Positions 1 through 6,151 of a stretch of DNA of 64,000 nucleotides are shown here, one piece after another; within the stretch, counting starts at the first letter, position 1, and each line of letters begins with the position of its first letter. Position numbers and translations under genes: made by a program. The stretch is from positions 1 through 64,000 of the forward strand of contig JACPIT010000007.1 of the NCBI GenBank assembly GCA_016187945.1, read 5' to 3'. The DNA is from Opitutia bacterium (GTDB taxonomy: Bacteria > Verrucomicrobiota > Verrucomicrobiia > Opitutales > Opitutaceae). The notes beneath the pieces were generated by a model, which was not told the origin of the DNA, ran no database searches, and saw only the letters and a program-made list of their open reading frames with translations.

Positions 1-109
1 ATTTCGCGAAGCACCCAAAGCGCAGCAAACGTGAGATTGGCTGATGCCGCGTCAGGCCGCAGCCTGTTTACGCGGAAGCCGGGGCTGGGCGTGCGCTCGC
101 CGCTGGATC

Positions 110-139
110 GTCGCGTAAACGGCCCCGCCGACGCGATGG
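110..139. repeat. 30-bp imperfect direct repeat, copy 1
   Basis: This stretch begins GTCGCGTAAACGG and ends GACGCGATGG. It is matched in about 25 of 30 positions by 1047-1076. The two copies bracket the nitroreductase gene. The origin is unknown, and two copies of a short GC-rich sequence could still be chance similarity. Confidence 0.35.
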
Positions 140-164
140 ACTGAGGGCCCGGACTTGAGCAGGC

Positions 165-318
165 GGGGGCGGCGGGGTCGGGAGGCCCCGCCCTACATCG
201 CTGAAAGCGGAGGACGGTGCGTGCTGGGGCCGGCGGGACGCCGGCGCTACTCGGGGCGCGGAGGGGGGCATCGACGCTGAGACGCGAGCGGCGGCTCGTC
301 GGGGACGACTCGCCCTAC
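165..318. repeat. Cluster of three different REP-like palindromes
   Basis: The first 371 bases hold no gene I can support. They contain three hairpin-forming sequences: GGCGGGG/CCCCGCC (171-177 with 186-192), GCCGGC/GCCGGC (229-234 with 240-245, followed by GCTAC), and one arm of the REP family that surrounds the RAYT gene (about 291-318, ending GACTCGCCCTACC). The third is the same element found inside mpl and around the transposase, here as a single unit downstream of the nitroreductase. Confidence 0.6.
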
Positions 319-371
319 CTTCAGCCGAACTCTTGTAGAAGACCGTTCGCGGGCGATGGCGTGAGGCTGGC

Positions 372-1010
372 TCAACCTTCCCATGGTTCGCCGTAGCGTT
401 CGCTGTAGACGAGGTGGTTGAGCGAGCGAGAGTCGTGTTCGGGCAGGTCGACGCTGGTGGCGCGGCCGATCGCGAGCATTGCGACGACTTCGGCATCGGT
501 CGGCAGGCTGAGCGTCGTGGCGACTGAGGTCGGGTCGAAGCGCTCGATGAGCGTCGTATCCCAGCCGAGCGCTTCGGCGGTGAGCATCATGCAGGTGAAC
601 GCCATCGTCACGTGCCGGTGCAACCACACGCGGATGGGCGTGCGCTCGACGGTGTCGCTCGCGCGCGGGCGGACGGTGTCGGGGCGATTGGTGCCGAGGC
701 GTTCCGCGGGCACGTCGAGGGGGAAGGCCTCGCCGAGCGCGTCGCGCCATTGGTCGCGGCGGCCGAAAGCGACGATGACGACCGGGGCTTCGCCGACGCA
801 CGGTTCGTTGAACGCGGCGCGGCGGAGGCGGGCGCGCTTGCGGGAATCGCGGACGACGACGAAGCGCGCCGGTTGCACGCGATAGGCGCTGTGGGCTTGG
901 AGGCCGGCGTGCAGGATCATTTGCAGGACGCCGTCGGGTGGCGGCGGATCGGAGAAATGCTGCGGGGCGCGCCGCTCGACGAGGACGCGATGGAGAGGCT
1001 TGAGATGCAT
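372..1010 (-). CDS. Nitroreductase family protein
   Basis: This 212-residue protein fits the FMN-dependent nitroreductase fold, which reduces nitroaromatics, quinones or related substrates with NAD(P)H. The N-terminus shows the family pattern of an R-R-A-x-x-x-F segment near residue 13 followed by helices and a P-A-R-F-V-V-V strand. The middle has the E-A-P-V-V-I-V-A-F strand, and the C-terminus carries the G-W-D-T and A-M-L-A-I-G segments. Length is normal for the family. The ATG gives a complete domain. The substrate cannot be told from sequence. The gene lies between two short direct repeats and next to decayed genes, so the neighbourhood has been rearranged. Confidence 0.75.
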   Translation of the reverse strand: MHLKPLHRVLVERRAPQHFSDPPPPDGVLQMILHAGLQAHSAYRVQPARFVVVRDSRKRARLRRAAFNEPCVGEAPVVIVAFGRRDQWRDALGEAFPLDVPAERLGTNRPDTVRPRASDTVERTPIRVWLHRHVTMAFTCMMLTAEALGWDTTLIERFDPTSVATTLSLPTDAEVVAMLAIGRATSVDLPEHDSRSLNHLVYSERYGEPWEG

Positions 1011-1046
1011 GAAAGGCGGAAGGGCGAGGACGCAAAACGGAGAGCG

Positions 1047-1076
1047 GTCGCGTAGACGGCTGCGTCGACGCGATGG
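1047..1076. repeat. 30-bp imperfect direct repeat, copy 2
   Basis: Partner of 110-139, same orientation. It sits between the 5' end of the nitroreductase gene and the 3' end of the Rieske remnant. Confidence 0.35.
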
Positions 1077-1091
1077 GGCGCAGACGACGCC

Positions 1092-1448
1092 TCACGCCGG
1101 CGGGACCGGTGCGAGATTGGTGGCCGAGGGGCCGTGGAGGACTTCGCCGCGCGGGTTGAAGCGCGAGCCGTGGCACGGGCAATCCCACGTGTGCGCGGTT
1201 TCGTTCCAATCGGCGATGCGGCCGAGATGCGGGCCGCCGGCGGAGCATTCGAGGATCGTGCCGTTCTCGTCGCAGTGCGCGGCGATCTTGTGCGTGCCGC
1301 GCTGGAAGACGCGGCCTTCGCCGGGGCGGAGCGCAATCGCGCCGACGATGCAGACATCCGTTGTCAGGTTTTCCGTGAGCGCGGTTTCGTTGCGTTCGGG
1401 GCTGCGATCCTGCCAGAGCGAGAGAGTGGGGGCGGTGGCGGAAATCAT
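1092..1448 (-). pseudogene. Internally deleted FAD-oxidoreductase/Rieske protein
   Basis: The 118-residue frame joins two ends of one larger protein. Residues 1 to about 31 (…L-T-E-N-L-T-T-D-V-C-I-V-G-A) match the start of FAD-dependent oxidoreductases with a C-terminal Rieske domain (YhfW type), where V-G-A-G-I-A-G would follow. The frame then runs straight into the C-terminal Rieske part (L-R-P-G-E-G … W-D-C-P-C-H-G-S-R-F), so roughly 350-400 residues are missing in frame. The second ligand pair C-P-C-H is intact. In the first motif the expected C-x-H-L-G-C reads G-P-H-L-G-R, so one cluster Cys and the accessory disulfide Cys are lost. A normal [2Fe-2S] cluster seems impossible. It is open and could still be translated, but I read it as a remnant. 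Confidence 0.75.
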
Positions 1449-1519
1449 ATGCCGCCAGACTAGCCGCGGGCTGGACGCGCTGCCATCGGGCCTCGGTCGC
1501 AAACCGGGCTGGGAAGAAC

Positions 1520-1680
1520 TCCGAAGCCGCGCGCCGTGGGACGACACGCGGTTCGCGACGGTGCATCCGTCGGCGATTCTGCGCGCGCCGGCGATGACGC
1601 GCGACGCGGACCGCGCGGCGTTCGTCGCGGACTTGCGGCGCGCGGCGGAGCGGGTGAGCGCGCAACCGCATCCTGATGTC
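1520..1680 (+). pseudogene. C-terminal remnant of a uracil-DNA glycosylase (UdgX-like)
   Basis: Read in the same frame as the downstream DUF4142 gene, this stretch encodes R-F-A-T-V-H-P-S-A-I-L-R-A-P followed by R-A-A-F-V-A-D-L-R-R-A. That is the final motif and last helix of family 4/UdgX-type uracil-DNA glycosylases, where H-P-S-x-x-L-R contacts the uracil. No start, Fe-S cysteines or N-terminal motif is visible upstream, and there is no stop before the next gene. It is a truncated leftover, directly beside the deleted Rieske gene. Confidence 0.6.
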
Positions 1681-1776
1681 GGCCCGGTGAGTTTACCGGA
1701 GGACGTGCACCCTACGCGCGTCGCGACGCGGACCCGATACCGGCCACGGAAAGCGGGAAGTAGAGTGAACTTCGCT

Positions 1777-2625
1777 ATGAAACTGATCACCCACAGCCAA
1801 CGTTCCTGGAATAACCTTCTCCGCTGCGGCGCGACCGCGGCGTGTTTGAGCCTGGCGCTCGCGAGCTACGCGCAGACGTCGGGTTCTTCGAGCGGTTCGA
1901 CTTCGCCCTCGACGAGCAACGACCGCAACGCCTCGACGAATTATTCGCGATCGAGTCGCGACGGCGGCAAGTCCGCCAAAGCCGACCAGAAATTCATCCG
2001 CAAGATGACCGAGGCGAGCCAGCGCGAGATGGCGATCGCGCAACTCGGCGCCGAGCGCGCCACGGACCCGCAAGTGAAGGCGTTCGCGCAAAAAATGGTC
2101 ACGGATCATCAGAACCTCGATCGCGAGTTCACGAGCGTCGCGAGCGCGATCGGCTCCGGTTCCGCGGCGACCACGGCGATGCGCAGCTCGTCCGGTTCGA
2201 TGGACACATCGAGCAGCGGCTCCTCCGCGCCGAGCACGAGCAGCTCCAGCATGAGCACCTCCGGCAAAAGCAGCACGAGCGGTCAGTCGAGCGGCACGGC
2301 TTCTTCTTCCGGCTCCTCCGGCGCGAGCAGCGCCACCGGCACGACTGCGTCGGACGAATACAGCCGCGACCACGCGGCGATGACTCACGACGGCTCGCAG
2401 GATCGCGCCGTCCGCAAACTCATGGACGAAAAATCCGGCAAGGATTTCGACAAGGCGTTTGTGAAGGCGATGGTCAAGGAGCACAAGCACGCCGAGGATC
2501 TCCTCGAAGACGCCGCGAAGGACAACGATCACAGCGAGCAGATCCGCTCGTTCGCGAACAAGAACCTGCCGACGATCCGCGCGCATCTCGCCGAGGCGCA
2601 GCAGCTCGAAAAATCGATCGATTGA
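1777..2625 (+). CDS. DUF4142 domain protein split by a Ser/Thr/Gly linker
   Basis: This 282-residue exported protein starts at ATG 1777, which gives a signal peptide of about 32 residues ending A-S-Y-A-Q. DUF4142 proteins are small helical, ferritin-like periplasmic proteins of unclear function, often stress induced. The first half of the domain is at about 69-125 (K-A-D-Q-K-F-I-R-K-M-T-E-A-S). The second half is at about 194-282 (A-F-V-K-A-M-V-K-E-H-K-H-A-E-D-L). Between them lies a linker of about 65 residues that is almost only Ser, Thr, Gly and Ala, so the two halves are set apart by low-complexity sequence. The reading frame continues far upstream through the UDG remnant, but the signal peptide decides the start. 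Confidence 0.85.
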   Translation: MKLITHSQRSWNNLLRCGATAACLSLALASYAQTSGSSSGSTSPSTSNDRNASTNYSRSSRDGGKSAKADQKFIRKMTEASQREMAIAQLGAERATDPQVKAFAQKMVTDHQNLDREFTSVASAIGSGSAATTAMRSSSGSMDTSSSGSSAPSTSSSSMSTSGKSSTSGQSSGTASSSGSSGASSATGTTASDEYSRDHAAMTHDGSQDRAVRKLMDEKSGKDFDKAFVKAMVKEHKHAEDLLEDAAKDNDHSEQIRSFANKNLPTIRAHLAEAQQLEKSID

Positions 2626-2818
2626 CGCGGCGCGCGCCGCTTGCCGGGCCGAGCCGATCGGAGCCGGACCGGCGCTTCCCTCGCTGCCCGTCGCCGCCGT
2701 TTCTCCGCTTCCCGCGAAACGGCGCCGACCCCGAAGCGAACGACATCCCACCCCAGCACTACCCCAAGCTCGCGCGTGCGGTGGAGGCACCTCGCTCCAC
2801 CGCTCGCGATTTTTTCCC

Positions 2819-3055
2819 GTGAAGAAAGCCACTCGTTCACCGTTTTCCCGCGTGCGGTCGTTCGCCGCTGCCGCGCTGCGCCCGCCCGCCGACGAAGTCG
2901 AAGCTTACGCCCGCGTCATCTCCGAACGCGAAGGTCGCCCGATCGACGATTGTCGCCCGGAAGCCGAATTGCAGCTCTGGGTCTGGCACGCCGAGCACGC
3001 GCACACCGCCCACCCGTTCCGCCGTCGCGCGCTCGCGACGGCCGACGTCGCCTGA
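2819..3055 (+). CDS. Small hypothetical protein
   Basis: A 78-residue frame starts at GTG 2819. The C-terminal half (D-E-V-E-A-Y-A-R-V-I-S-E-R-E-G-R-P … E-A-E-L-Q-L-W) faintly resembles the DUF2934 pattern of a short helix, E-R-x-G-R-P and an E-A-E-x-x-L segment. The match is weak and the start is not the usual ATG. Codon choice looks coding. Nothing else identifies it. Confidence 0.4.
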   Translation: MKKATRSPFSRVRSFAAAALRPPADEVEAYARVISEREGRPIDDCRPEAELQLWVWHAEHAHTAHPFRRRALATADVA

Positions 3056-3494
3056 TCCCGCTATTCCCCCGCCATGACTCGCACCGTTTCCCGCACGCGC
3101 CTCCTGCGCGGCACGCAATCGACGCGCACGCGCGACGTCGTGCCCGGCGATGCCGTCGCACCGCGCCGCCGCCGCTTGAGCGCTGTCGGCCCGGAGGAGC
3201 CGGACCGAACGTCCGGGCTCGGTCGCGCGACCGCCGACAGACGCGGCCAGCGCGCCAGCTCGCTCGCGGACGAATCCGCCGCAGCTCCGCCACCGCCGAA
3301 ACGCCGTCGCCACGCGAACACCGCGGCGATCGGCTCGCTCGAGTCCGGCCGCGAAGGAATCGGCGCGGCGCTCGAAAACACGAGCGTGCGCGGCCCCAGC
3401 ACGGGCGGACCCGCCGCGCGCGAGCGGAGCAAACTCGCGCGCATCCGCGACGGTCGTAACGGACGCAGCCGTTCACGTTTCATCGTCCGATTTT
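3056..3494. other. Intergenic region without a supported gene
   Basis: Both strands have open frames here, but they are Arg/Ala/Pro-rich products of high GC with no domain, signal peptide or recognisable motif. No repeat or RNA gene was recognised. A decayed gene is possible. Confidence 0.5.
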
Positions 3495-3836
3495 ATGCCC
3501 ACCGCCACCGCTCGTCGAAATGCGCGCCGCAGCGCGCGCCAAGGCAAGAAACCCACCACGCAGGCTGGCGCCTACGTCCGCGAGGAGATGCACCAGCTCA
3601 AACGTGGCAGCGGCAATGTCCGCTCGCGCAAGCAGGCGATCGCCATCGGCCTTTCGGAAGCGCGCCGGGAAGGCGTGAAGCTCGGCCCGCCGCGCAAGGA
3701 CAAAACCTCGGCCGCGACGCGCCGCAAAGCGAAGCGCGACTCGGAGATTGGCTCCGGCCGTCGCAAGCCGTCCGCCGCGCGCTCGCGCGGTGCGCGCAAG
3801 GCCGCCCGCACCCGCGAACGGCGGTATCGACGGTAG
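3495..3836 (+). CDS. DUF6496 domain protein (basic, possibly nucleic-acid binding)
   Basis: This 113-residue, strongly basic protein carries V-R-E-E-M-H-Q-L-K-R-G followed by R-S-R-K-Q-A-I-A-I-G-L-S-E-A-R-R-E-G-V-K-L, the core of DUF6496. That family is small, found in many Gram-negative bacteria, and of unknown function. Its Lys/Arg-rich tail (about residues 72-113) looks like the tails of DNA-binding or histone H1-like proteins, which is an inference from composition only. It is a monocistronic gene ahead of mpl. Confidence 0.7.
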   Translation: MPTATARRNARRSARQGKKPTTQAGAYVREEMHQLKRGSGNVRSRKQAIAIGLSEARREGVKLGPPRKDKTSAATRRKAKRDSEIGSGRRKPSAARSRGARKAARTRERRYRR

Positions 3837-3985
3837 CGGAGTGTTTCGTGCGCTGGCGACATCCGCACCATAGCCGCGCTCGGGCGTAGAGTTTCGAGCA
3901 AAGTGAGATTCGGCACGTGTGGCGTTAGTGCGCGTCGCCGTAATTTTCGATGGCCAGCCGACTGCGCGACCGCAAGGGATAGCAC

Positions 3986-5518
3986 ATGCGGATCTATTTC
4001 ATGGGCATTTGCGGCACGGCGATGGGCAACGCGGCGCTGCTGGCGCGCGCGAACGGGCACCAAGTGCTCGGCGCCGATCTCGGCATTTACCCGCCGATGA
4101 GCCACGTGCTCGCCCAGGCCGGAATCGAACTGCACGAGGGCTACGACGCCGCCCGGCTCGCCCGGCTCGCGCCGGATCTCGTGGTCGTCGGCAACGCCAT
4201 GAGCCGCGGCAACGTCGAGGTCGAGTGGCTGCTCGACACCCGCGCGTTTCCGTTCACGTCGCTCCCGGCGCTGCTCGCGGATTTCGTGCTGAAAGGTCGC
4301 CAGAACATCGTCATCGCCGGCACGCACGGCAAAACGACGACGACGGCGCTCACGGCGTTTTTGCTGCGCGAAAACGGCCGCGATCCGGGCTTCCTGATCG
4401 GCGGCGTGCCGCAGGATCCGCCGGTAGGCAACCACCTCGGCCGCGCGAGCGATCCGTTCGTGATCGAAGGCGACGAATACGACAGCGCGTTCTTCGACAA
4501 GCGATCGAAGTTCATTCACTACGCGCCGCACATCGCGGTGTTGAACAACCTCGAGTTCGACCACGCCGACATTTTTCGCGACCTCGACGACGTGAAGCGG
4601 ACGTTTTTCCACCTCACGCGCATCGTGCCGCGCAATGGCTGGATCGTGCTGAACGGCGACGACGCGAACCTCGCGTCGCTCGGCGCGCTCGGCTGGACGC
4701 GCGTCGTGCGGGTCGGGCTGGGGGAGAATTGCGATGTGCGCATCACAAATTTTGCCGAGACGCCCGACGGCGCGAGTTTCACGCTGAGCTGGCGCGGCGC
4801 GAAGTGGGCCGATGTCAACTGGACGCAGCCGGGACTGTATAACGCGCGCAACGCGGCGATGGCGGCGGCGGCGGTCGCGCTCGCGCTCGAAGGTGGGAGG
4901 GCGAGTCGTCCCGACGAGCCGAAAGAATCCCCGCGTGCGGGCGACGGCTCATCCGGAGGATTCGCCCTACCCGCGGAATGTCTCGCGCGCGTTAGTCTCG
5001 CGCCGCTCGCGCGCTACCGCGGCGTGAAGCGCCGGCAGGAGTTGTTGCTTAATAGCCCCAAACTCAAAGTCGTCGAGGACTTCGGGCATCACCCGACGGC
5101 GGTGGGCGAGGCGCTGACGAGTTTCCGCGCGCGCTTCCCGGACCACGTGATCCACGCGGCGTTTGAGCCGCGCAGCAACACCTCGCGGCGACGCGTGATG
5201 CTCGAGGCGTTCAAGGACGCGCTCGTGCGCGCGGACTTTGTCTACCTCGGCCCGGTGGCGCGCGCGCACCTGCTGAAGCCGGAGGAACGTTTCGATCACG
5301 ACGAGCTCATTCAATTCCTAGCGACGCGCGGCGTGCAGGGCTGCACGGCGCCGTCGAACGTGGAGCTGTTGGATAAGCTCGTCGCGGCGACGCGGGCGGA
5401 AGTGGCGAAGCCTCAGCTCGTGGTGTTCTTCACGAACGGTTCGTTCGACGGGATCATCACGGGGTTCGTGCGGCAGGCGGGAAGCGGCTCGTCGGGGACG
5501 ACTCGCCCTGCCGACTGA
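3986..5518 (+). CDS. mpl: UDP-MurNAc:L-Ala-gamma-D-Glu-meso-DAP ligase (Mpl)
   Basis: Mpl recycles murein by joining the tripeptide L-Ala-gamma-D-Glu-meso-DAP to UDP-N-acetylmuramate in the cytoplasm, using ATP. The 510-residue protein opens with the Mur ligase Rossmann motif I-Y-F-M-G-I-C-G-T-A-M-G and has the ATP loop A-G-T-H-G-K-T-T-T-T near residue 112. Further family motifs are E-G-D-E-Y-D-S-A-F-F-D-K and, near the C-terminal domain, E-D-F-G-H-H-P-T-A-V. A GGGA-type Shine-Dalgarno (AAGGGA) lies just before ATG 3986. Residues about 303-329 (G-G-R-A-S-R-P-D-E-P … G-G-F-A-L-P) are not family sequence; they are encoded by a REP palindrome inserted in frame. The final residues S-G-T-T-R-P-A-D and the stop codon also come from a REP unit. 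The enzyme core looks intact. Confidence 0.93.
   Translation: MRIYFMGICGTAMGNAALLARANGHQVLGADLGIYPPMSHVLAQAGIELHEGYDAARLARLAPDLVVVGNAMSRGNVEVEWLLDTRAFPFTSLPALLADFVLKGRQNIVIAGTHGKTTTTALTAFLLRENGRDPGFLIGGVPQDPPVGNHLGRASDPFVIEGDEYDSAFFDKRSKFIHYAPHIAVLNNLEFDHADIFRDLDDVKRTFFHLTRIVPRNGWIVLNGDDANLASLGALGWTRVVRVGLGENCDVRITNFAETPDGASFTLSWRGAKWADVNWTQPGLYNARNAAMAAAAVALALEGGRASRPDEPKESPRAGDGSSGGFALPAECLARVSLAPLARYRGVKRRQELLLNSPKLKVVEDFGHHPTAVGEALTSFRARFPDHVIHAAFEPRSNTSRRRVMLEAFKDALVRADFVYLGPVARAHLLKPEERFDHDELIQFLATRGVQGCTAPSNVELLDKLVAATRAEVAKPQLVVFFTNGSFDGIITGFVRQAGSGSSGTTRPAD
4892..4971. repeat. REP pair inserted in frame inside mpl
   Basis: The left arm (4897-4921) reads GGCGAGTCGTCCCGACGAG in its core. 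The right arm (4945-4970, CGGCTC … TTCGCCCTAC) is a partly decayed inverted copy. It is the same family as the units around the RAYT gene at 5485 and 6058. The length keeps the mpl frame open, adding about 27 residues ahead of the conserved Y-R-G-V-K-R-R-Q-E-L segment. Confidence 0.85.
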
Positions 5519-5562
5519 GTTGCGCGGCGAAAAATGGTAGGGCGAGTCGTCCCGACGAGCCG
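5485..5562. repeat. REP/BIME unit upstream of the RAYT gene
   Basis: This unit of about 78 bp consists of two inverted REP arms (GGCTCGTCGGGGACGACTCG and GGCGAGTCGTCCCGACGAGC). They are separated by a spacer that contains GACTGAGTTGCGCGGCG and AAAAATGG. It is almost identical to 6058-6136. The TGA in the spacer (5516-5518) is the mpl stop codon, and the ATGG at 5534 is an in-frame but unlikely start for the transposase. Confidence 0.9.
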
Positions 5563-5563
5563 T

Positions 5564-5640
5564 CGCACGATGAACCACGAACTCCCGCAGCGCCGCACGA
5601 TGAAAGCCGAACTCCCGCAACGCCGCACGCTGCATCACGC
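5564..5640. repeat. 30-bp tandem repeat at the 5' end of the RAYT gene
   Basis: Units at 5564-5593 and 5594-5623 are nearly identical, with a third partial unit following. Each begins CGCACGATGA and ends CTCCCGCARCGC. They encode R-T-M-N-H-E-L-P-Q-R and R-T-M-K-A-E-L-P-Q-R. Each of the first two units offers an ATG in the RAYT frame. Confidence 0.85.
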
Positions 5641-6091
5641 GCCACCGACGTGGGTGGCAAACGGTTCGCTGTTCTTCGTCACGATTTGCGCGGAGACGCG
5701 CGGAGTGAATTCACTTTGCACCGATCCGACCGGACCGAGGCTTCTCGATTCGGCTCGCGACTATCAGGAGCGCCAGACGTGGTGGCTGAAGTTGTTTCTG
5801 CTGATGCCGGATCACTTGCACATGTTGGTGGGATTTCCCGCCGACCGTGCGATGGCGACCGTGATACGCGCATGGAAGTCCTACCAAACGCGGGCGCTCG
5901 GCGTGCGTTGGCAATCCGGCTTCTTCGATCATCGCTTGCGGTCGGATGAGTCGGAAGACGCGAAAACGGAATATATTCGCATGAATCCGGTGCGGGCGGG
6001 ATTGGTGGCGCGGACGGAGGACTGGCGATTTGTCTGGCCGGTGCCGCGCGCGGGCGACGGCTCGTCGGGGACGACTCGCCCTACCGACTGA
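5570..6091 (+). CDS. REP-associated tyrosine transposase (RAYT)
   Basis: RAYTs are single-copy Y1 HUH transposases related to IS200/IS605 TnpA that are thought to mobilise REP palindromes. Taking ATG 5570, the protein has 173 residues. F-F-V-T-I-C forms the first strand, and L-M-P-D-H-L-H-M-L-V carries the HxH metal pair (His82, His84). F-F-D-H-R-L-R-S-D-E-S and E-Y-I-R-M-N-P-V-R-A-G-L-V follow, with Tyr135 the likely nucleophile. All core motifs are intact. The last 14 residues (R-A-G-D-G-S-S-G-T-T-R-P-T-D) and the stop are encoded by the downstream REP unit. The 5' end is a 30-bp tandem repeat, so ATG 5570 or 5600 could be used. REP units lie on both sides and in the adjacent mpl, as expected for a functional RAYT-REP pair. 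Confidence 0.9.
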   Translation: MNHELPQRRTMKAELPQRRTLHHAPPTWVANGSLFFVTICAETRGVNSLCTDPTGPRLLDSARDYQERQTWWLKLFLLMPDHLHMLVGFPADRAMATVIRAWKSYQTRALGVRWQSGFFDHRLRSDESEDAKTEYIRMNPVRAGLVARTEDWRFVWPVPRAGDGSSGTTRPTD

Positions 6092-6137
6092 GTTGCGCGG
6101 CGAAAAATGGTAGGGCGAGTCGTCCCGACGAGCCGCC
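6058..6137. repeat. REP/BIME unit downstream of the RAYT gene
   Basis: This is a near-identical copy of 5485-5562, with the same arms and the same GACTGAGTTGCGCGGCG spacer. Its TGA (6089-6091) ends the RAYT gene, exactly as the upstream copy ends mpl. It lies only about 15 bases beyond the 3' end of rimO on the other strand and may also act as a transcript end for both genes. Confidence 0.9.
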
Positions 6138-6151
6138 CCGCGCGGCCCGTT

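Noticed and set aside
1000-1776. N-terminal extension of the DUF4142 gene
   Set aside because: The frame is open through the UDG remnant, but the signal peptide right after ATG 1777 fixes the start.
2130-2350. AGC/TCG-rich stretch as a possible DNA repeat array
   Set aside because: It encodes the Ser/Thr/Gly linker with mixed codons and has no regular period, so it is protein low complexity and not a tandem DNA array.
3074-3889. Plus-strand frame of 271 codons in the gap before the DUF6496 gene
   Set aside because: No domain, Arg/Ser/Ala-rich, and it runs through the DUF6496 gene in another frame.
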